In this document: positions 50,533 to 61,244 of the stretch, piece after piece
How the letters are laid out: every line of letters starts with the position of its first letter
How positions within the stretch are numbered: position 1 is the first letter of the stretch
From: Saksenaea vasiformis B4078
Taxonomy: Eukaryota; Mucoromycota; Mucoromycetes; Mucorales; Saksenaeaceae
Direction: 5' to 3'
Assembly (NCBI GenBank): GCA_000697055.1
Contig: JNDT01001808.1
Location: forward strand, 1 to 64,000
DNA: 64,000 bases
Position numbers and translations under genes: made by a program
The notes under the pieces: model-generated
What the model was told of the DNA's origin: nothing
The model's database searches: none
What the model saw: the letters and a program-made list of their open reading frames with translations, nothing else

Positions 50533-50819
50533 ATGGCCTCTGTCCCGAACCATCTTGGCCGTGTGTGTAACTTGCATTCACCACTTAAGTAAGTAAACGT
50601 TGTCATACTCAGCATCATTGAATTTTATCTGATAGATCGCCTGACGCTGGATCGCCTCAAGTCCTCTGCAGACCGTTAATAATCGGCCGCTCCCAGATGT
50701 CGACCATCTCCCTCCACTCACCCCCACCGCTTTGGTGGGAGGCTGGGTCCCCGTGTTATCACGGGATTACCCCTTTGGGGGTTAAGTATATTAACATCAA
50801 AGCATCTTTCATTTACTAA
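50533..50819 (+). other. Possible small spliced gene (79 codons) overlapping the hairpins
   Basis: ATG 50533; exon 50533-50588, a 47-bp intron with a strong donor (GTAAGTAAAC) and TGATAG acceptor, then 50636-50819 ending TAA. The frame is kept across the junction. The peptide contains SPDAGSPQ and LWWEAGSP and has no recognised family. It may instead be chance, with the GC-rich hairpins the real feature. Confidence 0.22.
50723..50782. repeat. Three tandem GC-rich hairpins
   Basis: Three perfect stems occur in 60 bases: CCCACC/GGTGGG (50723-50728, 50734-50739), CCCGTG/CACGGG (50750-50755, 50760-50765) and ACCCC/GGGGT (50769-50773, 50778-50782), with loops of 5, 4 and 4 bases. The surroundings are AT-rich and gene-poor. 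Clustered short GC-rich hairpins recall mobile double-hairpin elements known from fungal mitochondrial DNA, or a small structured RNA; neither is proven. Confidence 0.5.
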
Positions 50820-52207
50820 CCATGGATTATTTTTTATGCTGCTCGAAAAAATTTTGCCTCCACTGGAGAGACCAAGTTCATGTTAAGTTGATTAATCTTC
50901 TGACGTAAAATTGATGTACTAACGACCGCATATTCTATTCTTCTGTAGCGCAAACTTGTCTCTTCACAGGCGCAAGATCTACTTAGAGTAGCGTAAAAAA
51001 TAACTCAATGAACAGTATTTGTTCACGGCGTTCTCTAATCGAATAGCCCCTTCAATACTTTATCAACCGCGTAAGAGCATGACAAGCAAACTTTTGAAAA
51101 TATTATGTCATGAGGCATGAAAGGAGGCCAGCGAATAGGAGACACGGACAGTCAAGGGACAAATGACCCTGTAAAATTCTATTGACACCTCTTTGGGTAC
51201 GACGTGCTTCTAAAAACACAAACAAGAGGCAAGGATACCCTGCGAACGGAAAACAACGCTACAGAGGTAAGCAAGTGAGTAAACAGCATCGGAGAGAACA
51301 CATTAAAAAGAGCTACACATGAATGCGGCCATCCCCCTTCGTGGTAAGTGGGTCTATTATCACGGCACTCATGTTGCGCGATGTACGTTGGATTCTTATG
51401 AGCAACCTTCTGAAATTGAGTAACAGAGCACGGGTGAAAGTAATATGGCAGACATCTGATCGAGTACCTGAATGTCCAAAATCAGTTAAGTCGCTGACTT
51501 ATACCTTCCAATCAAAGTTTGGATGCGAGGCCGCCACGATGTCGGTATTTCTGTTTCAAAACTTCCTTCATTAGAGACACAAAAAGAATTCAATCTTGCG
51601 TTGAACATATGTAGCCAGTATATCAAGTATGGTAAAAAGGCCATATATTACTTATATGACTTTGATCCTCCCACGGACGCGTAATTCATTGGTGCTGCGT
51701 GTAACACGTTCCATGATTAGTAGATGAAATGCTACATTGATAACTTTTGCTTACCCCAAAGTTATCGCATTGTTACTACCTGGAGCACTATTTTCGCATT
51801 CTATTAAGACGTGATGTTAACGGTCGATGCTTGTTATAGAAAGGGTCACCTTCTGAATTCATGCTCAGACACACTGAAGTTGCACCATTAGATGACCTCT
51901 GCACCACTTCCAGGGCTACATAGTTTTGCTTATCAGATAGTTTGCCATATATTGAATTGATAAAAAAGACGAATAGCATATACGAGGCTAGAGGTAGGTC
52001 TTCCTCTCAAATTTGCATATGGAAGTAACACCGAGTAATTCGTGGCAGAAATAGGAGCAATGACAGCAAACGTGTTCATGAAGGGGAACATCATCTATGT
52101 GGCTTGTAGCCCCCTAACAGAGGTTGCGGATAAATATTTTGCCCCTGAAATTAGGTGCGAGTGCTTCGTATCCGCTGCGGGAGTTCTGATTTCTACTTAA
52201 CCACGAC

Positions 52208-54283
52208 ATGTCTGATCAGCAGAAGGCAAGCAACAATGAATCAACGTACGGGAATTCTCATCCTTTCCTGGACCTTTTTTTTTTTAGATGGCTGCAATTA
52301 TTGCAGCCAAACGTGCAGAAATATCAGAGAAATTAGCCAGATTTCAGAAATCGGGTGGATCGTCGCCAAGTACTCCTCCAGGACCAGCTGTGACGCAGCG
52401 ACCAGCAACAGTGCCTCCACGTACTCCTAACTATCAAGAGACTTCCAATAGATGGAAACCACCTGCTCGTGCTGGCAGCACCACTCCAATGCCTCCACCG
52501 CCGTCGATCGGAATCAACAAAGGAGGCGATGGAGGAGGACTCAACTTACTTGAAATGCAGAGAAAAATCGCAGAAGCCAAGGCAGGTATTGCAAGCGGTA
52601 CATCTATTTTGGTAAGTGCGCATACTATTTTTCGGTTTCTCTGTCTGTAGACCCAGCTTTGACAAAGAAAAACCGTAGCATCGCGCTTCTCCTGGTGGAT
52701 TTAGACCGTCTGACAGCGGAAAAGGGAAAGCCGCGCCTCAAATAGCTTTAGATGAGTCAGGCAACATTGATTTGAAAGCCATGCTTGATAAAGGGATTAT
52801 ACCCAAACGAGAAACGGCAATAGCAAAGGTGAGATATCTAGTGGTAACATATCGTTTCCTAACGCAACGTAGGTCGCTCAACGGCAAGCTCCAGCGAAGA
52901 AGGAAACAAAGGCCTTGAAGATCGAGCACCCTCCCACAGAGGAATTTAAAGATACAACAAAAAATCCTTACTTTGATCCTTCTTTGAACGCGAAAGTAGC
53001 ACCTTCCGTACGACGGGCGCGCCCTCTCAAGTTTGTGCAGCCCGGAAAATATATCCAGCAAGCGAACCAAGAAAGAGCAAAAGCTCAGCTTGAAAAATTG
53101 AAGCAAGAAATCGCTGAAAATGTGAAGAAGGCTGGTATGGAGGTTGAAATGGACATTTCGGACAAAGCCATCAAGGTAGGCAACATTTCACTGTATTTGC
53201 TAGCTTACTTAGTTTTCATTTAGAAAGATCCACCGCCGGCAGTGGAATGGTGGGATATGTCTCTCCTTCCCAACAAAACTTATGCAGACTTGGATCATAC
53301 GCCTGTCGACCCAGATCAACTCAGTTCACTTGTGACCTTGTATGTTCACCATCCGATACCTATCAGACCTCCTAGTGAACAAAATGGTCCGCCTGTCCTA
53401 CGTTCCTTGATGCTTACCAAAAAAGAACGTAAGAAACTTCGACGACAGCGACGACAAGAAGTGCAGAAAGAGAAACAAGATAAAATTCGATTGGGATTGC
53501 TTCCACCTGATCCTCCAAAAGGTAGGCTAGGATCTATTTGGTGTAGGAGACGACTAATGGGGTGTTTAGTTAAAATTAGCAATTTGATGCGTGTCCTTGG
53601 AGATGAAGCGATACAAGATCCGACAAAGATCGAAGCGAAAGTACGCAAAGAAATGGAGATGCGTCAGAAACAGCACGAAATGGCAAATGCACAGCGTAAA
53701 CTAACACCTGAAGAAAGACGGGCGAAGATCTTGAATAAATTAAAGGAGAATCAAAAACTGAGCAATGAAGTGGCCGTGTTCAAGTAAGGAAATGTCATGA
53801 TATGTAGGTCAAAAGATACTTATCCAATACGTTAGGGTCAAGAACTGTTCCCATCCGAAACATCGTTTCAAGATCGAGACAAATGCCCAGCAGCATCAGC
53901 TTTCCGGCATGGTTATTGTGAATCCAAGATGTAGCGTTGTGATTGTTGAAGGTGGTCCAAAGGGAATCAAAGCATATAAACGACTAATGCTACGGCGTAT
54001 CGACTGGAATGATTTACCACCACCGAAGAATACGTCTGGGGATGATAGTATGGATCTGGATCAGATGCGAAACGATGGACAGGAAGAAAACCGATGTTTC
54101 TTGGTTTGGGAAGGTCAGGTCAAAAACAAGGCATTCAGAAAATTCACCTGGCGCACATTTGAGAGTGAAAAAATGGCACGGGACGAACTATCGAAATGGC
54201 ATGTTGAGCATTATTGGGATGCAGCTGCTTTAGCATCTGACGAGGAATTGGCAGCAAAACAACATCGACTAGTAAATTTGTAA
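52208..54283 (+). CDS. PRP3: U4/U6 snRNP splicing factor Prp3
   Basis: Seven exons: 52208-52225, 52288-52611, 52679-52828, 52873-53175, 53224-53521, 53570-53783, 53836-54283; 584 aa. Exon 1 codes only MSDQQK and intron 1 has a GC donor (AAG|GCAAGC). The N-terminal part is Pro/Gly-rich. The PRP3 domain follows with NPYFDP, VEWWDMSLLP, HHPIPIRPP, LTKKERKKLRRQRR, and VKISNLMRVLGDEAIQDPTKIE. The C-terminal DUF1115 region contains HRFKIETNAQQHQLSGMVI, IVEGGPKGIKAYKRLMLRRI and VWEGQVKNKAF. Prp3 bridges U4/U6 stem II in the tri-snRNP in the nucleus. In intron 2 the first possible acceptor leads to a stop; the one at 52678 keeps the frame. Confidence 0.96.
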
Positions 54284-54445
54284 GATATATAAAAAAAAAG
54301 GAACACTGCTGTTCATAACATGTCATCAACTGTGGCGGTACCTTTTTTTTTTTTCGTGCAAAGCTTATTGGCTTTTTCAACTGAAATTTGGGTTTAAAAG
54401 CTCCTTTGCGCCGAATTAAACGCATAAAAGGAGCAGTTAACCAAC

Positions 54446-56001
54446 ATGACCTGCAGCAAGGCTGCTTACACTCTGAGATTGCATGATCCTACGGGAGAAC
54501 GTTTTTTTGCTCAGGGCAGAAAGGCATTGGATGAATCACGATTGTACGATGCATTGGCATTACTCTCATGCGCCCAGGAATTAGCTCCTTACAATGCCAA
54601 GATCGCATCCTATAAAGTAACTGCTCGCAGAAAGCTACAACGGCTGGAGACAACATTGAACAGAGCTCGCAACATCAATGATAATCGTAGTAAACCGGTG
54701 CTCAATGTTACTGGCCAAGATTTTACAAAAATTCTACCCCTTGAAATTATTCATGATATCTTCTCGTGCCTTTCATTTCAACAGAGGTTACAATGTGCAA
54801 TGACTTGTCGATCTTGGCGTACGCTGATCTTGCGTTGGCCAGCTACATGGCAAAACCTCGATATCAGTCCAAAATGCGTACCTACTGAGAGCATGAGATA
54901 CGCCGGTGCAAGTTGTTACGTTCAACATGTAACACTCTTAGGCCCTGTTAACGAGAGTCAGTTAGATGATATATTGAGGTTGTTTCTTTATCAATGGTGG
55001 AATGAACTCAAGAGAATAGGTAAAAGATCTAAGGATGACCATCGCGGAATTTCCATTCTTAACAGGTCCTTCTAGATGTGGTGAAGTGTATGATGCCGTT
55101 GCACATGTTTTCATCAGTACTTCAACGTGTTAGTCAGCAGTTGACACACCTTTGTCTGGATCGTTCCGTATGGGATCCTCAATTCGTTTTTACAACCGTC
55201 CTTACAACCTGTGTCAGCCTAATCCACCTCACCTTCCGGGGATTTGTCAGCTATGCTTTCCCTGAAAGTGAATTGGAAGGGGCGCCGCTCCATTTGGTGT
55301 CCTTGGGATTATCGCCGCTTCACGGGACAAATATTTCCATGCTAAACCTGTCTACACTTTTACGAAGGTGTCCACGCCTGAAACATTTTAGGCTGACAGG
55401 TGATAGTAGCGGCGTCGAGTCACTGTTACAGTTACTCAGTAAATACTGTCCACGCCTTGCAACGTTCCACTACTCTCATGTGCTTTTTCCTATGGAGGAC
55501 GAAGTTACTCATGACGAAGGCTTCCAGCTGTTCGCCATTCCTTACGTGTTCAACATGCAGGAAGATAATGCAATCAACATCATTCAAAGTCACCGTGTCA
55601 CGTTACACGCCTTGGATATGCGTTACTGCCATCGTTTAGGGACGCGCTTTGCGCATGCGCTTACATTGCTGCAACTACAGCATTTAAATCTCGCCGGCTG
55701 CCGCTTCTCAGCTGCTGACTATACCATAGTATTTAATGCGAGTTCAGCGTTGGAAACAATCAACGTCTCCGAATGTGTAGGCATAACAGACGACGTGCTA
55801 CGGCATATAGCCGTGCTCCCCAGGTTACGGTACTTGGACATTACTTCTTGTAATTTCCTAACAAATACAGGGATTCGGGACCTTGCGGATAAAAAACACG
55901 ACACGGAAGTACGAAAAATAGTTGTGGAACGTGATCGCATGAAACACTTGGAGACTTACGTTCATGGCCAAGCAGGGCAGTGTGTCTTCATTTACCGATA
56001 A
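54446..56001 (+). CDS. TPR / F-box / leucine-rich-repeat protein (Dia2/Pof3 architecture)
   Basis: Two exons: 54446-55019 and 55076-56001; 499 aa. Residues about 10-75 look like a TPR-like helical pair (FFAQGRKALDESRLYDALAL, CAQELAPYNAKIASYKV). The F-box is at about 95-140: LPLEIIHDIFSCLSFQQRLQCAM followed by CRSWRTLILRWPATW. LRR units follow to near the C-terminus, for example LQHLNLAGCRFSAADY, LETINVSECVGITDDVLR and LRYLDITSCNFLTNTGIRDL. F-box LRR proteins are substrate receptors of SCF ubiquitin ligases. The TPR-F-box-LRR order is that of yeast Dia2 and fission yeast Pof3, which act at replication forks; orthology is inferred from architecture only. The acceptor at 55075 was chosen because the nearer one (after AACAG) breaks the frame. 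Confidence 0.85.
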
Positions 56002-56193
56002 CGAGACACATCCACATAGTGCCCTCAAAGTGAAGATATCCACATATTAAGCATCTTGACAAAGATAACATGTGATTGTTTGATGAGTACCCTTATCTGT
56101 TACAATTACTGTCGTGAATAAAAAATTCCCAATTTCTTTTGCGCTGTTACTCCGCCTGGTCTTGTGTTTTACCTTTCGCCTTACTCTGTTTGC

Positions 56194-57040
56194 ATGTTTG
56201 TGAGGAGAAGCTTGTACAAGCCCTTCATCTCGGGTAGATGTTTTACCACTCGCATTTGTGACAGGTGACACGTGCAACTCCTGGAAGTCTCTGCGTTACT
56301 GAGCTTGCATTTGTAGATTGGAGAAAGAAAACACGGCGGAAAAACTGGGGGAAATGGCCATGTCCTGTGGTGTTCCTGCCACAGGACGCAAGCGAGAGTT
56401 GGCAGAGCGCTTGGGATATCATCTGAAAAGTTTCTCAAAGCTCCCTGAATCTGTAGTTTCGTTGGATCTCGGGTACAGGAACCTTGCATTGTGCCATCTC
56501 GATAAGAACTTGAAAATTCTTTCATGGGGACGGATCGATCTGGAACTTCCAGATTTTCACCCGTCTGTAGCGGCACCATTTGTTCGAGATTTTGTAAAAC
56601 AGCATCTTCGACCGTTGATGAAGCACCCTGTCGACGCTATAGTTATCGAAAGACAACGGGCGCGATCAGGCGGAGCACATGCCGTGCTTGAGACCACATT
56701 GAGAGTCAATTGTATAGAAGCTATGCTGTGGTGTGAGCTTTACGCGCTTAAACAAGAGTTCAAGAAGGTCATACTAGCGCCTATTAATCGTAATGTGGTA
56801 GAGCGAGTCTGGAGAGAATCGATGGGGAATCCAAATGGCTATTATGAAAGAAAGAAGGCAGGCGTATACATGGTAGAAGAATGGCTAGAGGAGGATGCTG
56901 TTGTCAAGTGTGATGACGAGTTAAAGGAGATGTTTTTTACCGAGAAAAAGAAAGACGATATGGCGGATGCCTTAATGCAAGCATTGACATGGTACGAATG
57001 CAGTAGCAACACTTTACATTATAGAGATCAATACAAATAA
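56194..57040 (+). CDS. CCE1: Mitochondrial Holliday-junction resolvase (Cce1/Ydc2 family)
   Basis: Two exons: 56194-56264 and 56317-57040; 264 aa. Exon 1 encodes MFVRRSLYKPFISGRCFTTR, rich in Arg and hydroxylated residues and without acids: a typical mitochondrial leader. A SAP-like helix pair follows (ENTAEKLGEMAMSCGVPATG, RKRELAERLGYHL), as in Ydc2. The RNase-H-fold core has the acidic active-site residues: Asp in VVSLDLGYRNLAL, Glu in AIVIERQRARSG, and the Asp pair in KKKDDMADALMQALTW. The enzyme cuts four-way DNA junctions during mitochondrial DNA recombination and segregation. Its stop is 9 bp from that of the carotenoid oxygenase gene on the other strand. Confidence 0.93.
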
Positions 57041-57049
57041 AGATATGGC

Positions 57050-58966
57050 CTAATTTATAGCTATTCCATGACCATGGTTGTCTACAAAGCTCCCATGGAT
57101 CGTCATGGCGTTGAATGCACCGATTGTACCTCGACCAAGCTCGCTCATAGTGACTGCATCCAGTACCAGAAGGAAACACGAGTCCTTTCCTCCATCAGCG
57201 GTTGTATTGACAGTAGCAAGTATGACACCTTCGTCTTCTCCTTCTGCATCTGGATTTGGAATGAAGATGGGTTCGGAACAAGAACATCCAGGCTGATCCC
57301 ATATCTTTGCAGGGCTCTCAGCATCCGTGTTATTTCCCAGATATACCTGTTCCAGATCCAACTTGATCAGGCCATTGACGACAGCGCCTGATGCATAGGA
57401 TGGGGCGTATCGTGACTCGCACACACCCCAGACATAGCGGTACTTTTTGAGGTTACAACGTGGATTAATTCGAGGCAGCTCCACATCTTGGCCCAGTACT
57501 TCGTAGGATGCCACTCGGCGTTTGTTATAGTCCAAAAATCCACTAGCATCGGGGTAATGCGGTGCGTTGGCATCGTCAGGTACTTGGGCTAAACGGTACC
57601 TGCGAACCTGTGACGGTTTGATCTTATGATCTGCTTTGTTATCTGTGTGTTTGACAAACCGCGCAGGCTGCACCTTGTCCAAGTCCACCCCTCCAGGGGA
57701 CTTCCCAAATTCGAAACTAGCGTCTATAATATCTGTATTTTCGTAGACACAGTAATCCATATAAATCACTCGCTGCGTTTCTTGACCCGGAATCCGCACC
57801 AGCTCGTCCCATGCATTGATAGAGTGGAAAGAAAAGCAAGGGTCAGCCTCGTAGGTAGCGACGTGCCTTCCGGAACGCCGATCGATAACATGGAATAAGG
57901 TATGCCGTGTTTCATCCCAGTAAAATGTTTGGTAGGCATTGGAATAATAAAGAGCCGACAATCCACCAAAAGAATAGTAATAAGGAAAGTGTGGCACAAT
58001 GACGTAGTTTTGGGTCATGCTGAATGAATGGATATATGCTGGTTTCAGCACCTCAAGTGTCATCCATGCACCCAAGTGCCGGTACACGGGCTCATACAAT
58101 CTCGTTTTGCCTGTCTTAGTATCTAGGGAAAAAGCTTGGAAGCTTGGAATGGGACCCAGGCGGACCATAAAGTTTACGTATTCTCCTGTTTCGTCGTCCT
58201 GCTGATGGTGAGACGCACAGAGCTGCCCTTGAAGATCACTGTTGACATGACCATAGGTAAACATCTTGATAGGTTCTTTTCATCGAATTTTGTGAATAAC
58301 TCATCGTGGTCGTCCTAACCCTTCTCTGTACCTAGTGTTTCCTTGTCAACAAGTTGCAGGGTATTGGCATCGCGTTTCACCACTAGCGCGTCATGGTAGC
58401 TGACTCCTGTTTCCTGCCGCAGTCTGTCTCCCAGCGGAAAGTTAGGGGTAATGGTAACATTGACCATGTCAAATTCTGGATCCGATTCCTGCAATTTGGC
58501 ATTGGATCCGAACTTTGAAAGATGATGATACACAGACTGGATGCGGCCAAAGATAGTTTTGCATGGATCAGGTCCAAATGTCAGCAGAGTTGGATCTTTT
58601 GCAAAAATCCGACGCTCAACACCACGCGATGTGTTCCTATTAGTGTATTTTACATCGTTTCCATGGATCTCAAAGCGATGCAACATCGCCAACCCATCAA
58701 ATGGATGACCAATATGAACGGTATCTCCATTTTCCATTAGAATATTATACCGTCCCGCTCCTAATTCATAGCTTTGTGTCAAAAGCTGCGATTAAAAGAG
58801 ATGTTTTACCTGTTCGATAAAGTACACCATGGACCCAAGAGGGAATGTTTCCTTGAATTTGAAGAGTAATGGGCGTTGTTGCTTCTGGCACATTTTTGAA
58901 GCCAACTGGTGAAGGCGCAGGCTCGTTTACTTTTGCGTTTGGATTCTGATCTGCGGGAGTAATCAT
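57050..58966 (-). CDS. Carotenoid cleavage dioxygenase (CarS/AcaA/Tsp3-type)
   Basis: Three exons: 58966-58810, 58760-58332, 58275-57050; 603 aa. Iron-binding His are in their conserved settings: CASHHQQDDETGEYVNF, AYIHSFSMTQNYVIVPHFPY, CFSFHSINAWDE, and the C-terminal MTIHGSFV. The N-terminal part has GNIPSWVHGVLYRTGAGRYN and HPFDGLAMLHRFE, the first blades of the propeller. Such enzymes cleave beta-carotene or apocarotenoids with Fe2+ and O2; in Mucorales they start the trisporic-acid pheromone path and can act on carotenoid levels. Which of the CarS or AcaA types this is cannot be told by eye. No signal peptide. Ends 9 bp from CCE1, so 3' UTRs must overlap. Confidence 0.92.
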
Positions 58967-59104
58967 AGCAATATATTGGATGGTATGTAAAAAGACGCTT
59001 TCTTTATCAGGCTCTTAAATAGTTTTTTGTATAAAGTTGTATGCAAGTAGGAAAAAAAGAAACAATGAAATTTGAGATCTCAGTCATTTGGGTTTGTCTA
59101 CTGG

Positions 59105-59464
59105 CTATTCTGCTGCTTCTTCGGATCCTAAAAAACAACAGCAAAAGCTCATCACCACACTAACAGGTGAAAGCAGTCAATGTGCATGCAAATCCTTAGT
59201 CTCGCTTTCTTTTACCAAGACATGCATTCTTTGCCGCAAGATAATGTGCCTAACCATGGGCTGGGGCGAAGCATCGGAGGTGGCGGTCGTGGTGGAAGAG
59301 GACTCCGTGGGTCCATCATCCAACCTTAAGTAGTATTATCAAGTACCGTTCTGCATCCATTTATTTTATTTACCTGGTGCTGGTGGCGGTAGTTGCGACA
59401 TCGTTCGAAACGCCATCGGAGGAGGAGGTGGTGGTGGAGGTAAGTATGTAGGGTGGCCATCCAT
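59105..59464 (-). CDS. Small Pro-rich protein with Cys-rich tail (CYSTM-like)
   Basis: Three exons: 59464-59374, 59324-59216, 59159-59105; 84 aa; introns 49 and 56 bp with normal ends and consistent phases. The N-terminal half is Pro-rich (YLPPPPPPPPMAF, LPPRPPPPMLRP). The C-terminal part has clustered Cys in a hydrophobic context (CMSCVVMSFCCCFLG) before a short acidic end. That arrangement recalls CYSTM proteins: short, Pro/Gln-rich heads and a Cys-rich membrane module linked to stress tolerance. The match is by layout only. It was missed as a long frame because each exon is short. The plus strand has a GR-rich frame over the same DNA, judged a shadow. Confidence 0.6.
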
Positions 59465-61244
59465 GTCTCGCGTGAGAAAAAAGGGAGACAAGGTAAGTAA
59501 ATGGATTTAATAGCGTGATGGTTTCTCACATGCTAACCATTGATATCGAATTTCCAAGCAAGTGTACATGGTGACCAAACACGGAATATCCTTACTAGGT
59601 CCGAATAGCAACAATTTTTTTTTTTGTTCACAAGCCAATGCATCAAAGTCCGTAGCTGGTGCAAGTCGCAGTGAACCTTAAACAGCATGAAATTTTTGCC
59701 TTTTTCATAAATAGATAATGTTTACTTCAGAAGGAAAATAGCTTTGCAGCTTCTTTGATAAGCGAATCAGTGATTTCTACTTGAACCTTTTGTGTCACAC
59801 AGTTACAGGATCTAAATCGCGTTTCCCAGGAGGCCTATGCCGCCAAAAGAGAAATAAAAACAATCATGTAAGCAACCAGCTTACCTACGATTCTTCTCAA
59901 ATGAATCTTTTTTTTAACAAAAAAATAATAAACTAAGACTGGCGACAAGAAAGCTACTGCCTCCATTAAAAAGCCTTATAGGAAGGCCCTTCAGCTTTCA
60001 GCAGCCTGGGACTTTCTGCATTTATGCTTGGCTGAGCCTCCTAATCTCCATGGAGAAGCAGGCATGTGTAAGACCTTGTTAAAGAGGCATGCATTTTTAA
60101 CGAATTTCATTATTTGTGCTTCTGAGAGAATCGTTGATGTCTTGATAACGTTGGCTTTTCGACTGACCGAGCGTGATGATTGCATTCAGTCTTTTTCGGT
60201 TTGATAGCTTAGACCCGACTGCTTGGCTCCAAATCCGATTTGAGGATTTTACGGACGCTATTACAACTATATGACACATGTATGGATACTTTACAATACA
60301 AAACACATGCCGATATCGGGCAGCGAGCTGTTTGAGCTCTTACTGCTTATCAAATATACTTTTACGCCAGCTTTGCGCTGAGAAAGAAACAGTCGAATAT
60401 ACGGTTAGCAGTATTTGAATTGGCAGTGTCGTACTCTACTTGCTTCAGTTTGACCCCTCGATAGACAAAAAATTCCTATAGAGTAGCATAAAAATTACAT
60501 CCGTGGTCAGCAATGGAATAATACTTGATGTCGTTTTGCTTACCTCCAAAGTGATTCCGCCATTGGCTGAAGCCGGACCTACATCATTTCCCCTTGGGCC
60601 GACGAGAGGGAACGTGGTGACGATGGCCAGTGATAGACCATTACCCAATGTAGAAGACTCGAGGGCGATACAATGATTGGCTAACTATTGCAGAGAATGA
60701 AGGGTACTGAGCACGCGACATGATTTGCATACTTTAATGATGGGCGAAAAGCACCATCACAGCTAAGACGGTTCGGAGCAGAGGTCTTGTAGGCTTTATG
60801 CGTCCCTTTAAATACCCATCGCGCCTCGTCTAAAGCAAGTGCGCATTTGAACACTGAAACCAATAAATCAGAACAATGGATCAATAACACACCAGCAAGA
60901 TGCACTATGAGTTGGTGCATAAAAGTGTGCTTTTCACGCAAGGTTCCTGGGCATAGCAGGCAAAAAGGACCACATGCAACATAAAGGCTAATTTGGAGTT
61001 AACACCAAATAGCTTAAAAGCAGTGCAGAATGTAGAAAAATCGCTTATTTCTGTAATAGAACAATAAGGATGACGGTGCACACGTAGGAATTCCTTTGTG
61101 GCTCAACACCGTTGGTTCACCGAAGCTGATTGATGTTAGCAGCCATTTATTACAGCCATTGCTATGTTCAATGCTGGAAAACGACGCGATAGCTCTAAAC
61201 TCTATCACTGTATGATGTACTAAAGTTCCTGATGGACAGGTGTC
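59465..61244. other. Intergenic region, about 1.8 kb, holding repeat copy B
   Basis: Contains the dispersed repeat at 60735-61060. Frames at 59991-60306 and 60445-60648 have no motifs. No gene recognised. Confidence 0.45.
60735..61060. repeat. Dispersed repeat, copy B (partner at 10.5 kb)
   Basis: Begins TTAATGATGGGCGAAAAGC and shares ordered blocks with 10465-10905: ATCACAG, GGTTCGG, CTTGTAGGC, AACACACCAGCA, GAGTTGGTGCATAAA, CGCAAG, GCATAGC, AGTGCAGAATG. Same orientation, shorter by about 100 bases. The minus strand keeps a frame from 60941 to 60681, the best-preserved coding trace, which includes LSCDGAFRPSLK. Confidence 0.6.

Larger units (their letters stand above)
48058..52207. other. 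Gene-poor region, about 4.1 kb
   Basis: Between divergent genes (acidic protein left, Prp3 right). Frames here (49460-49777, 51323-51574, 51788-51979) lack motifs and have short AT-rich composition. The exceptions are three GC-rich hairpins at 50723-50782 and a possible small spliced frame around them. It may be decayed mobile DNA; no terminal repeats were found by eye. Confidence 0.4.

Noticed and set aside
59185..59330. Plus-strand Gly/Arg-rich frame (RSIGGGGRGGRGLRG)
   Set aside because: It is the complement of the Pro-rich minus-strand exon; the minus strand has consistent splice sites and phases, the plus strand does not.
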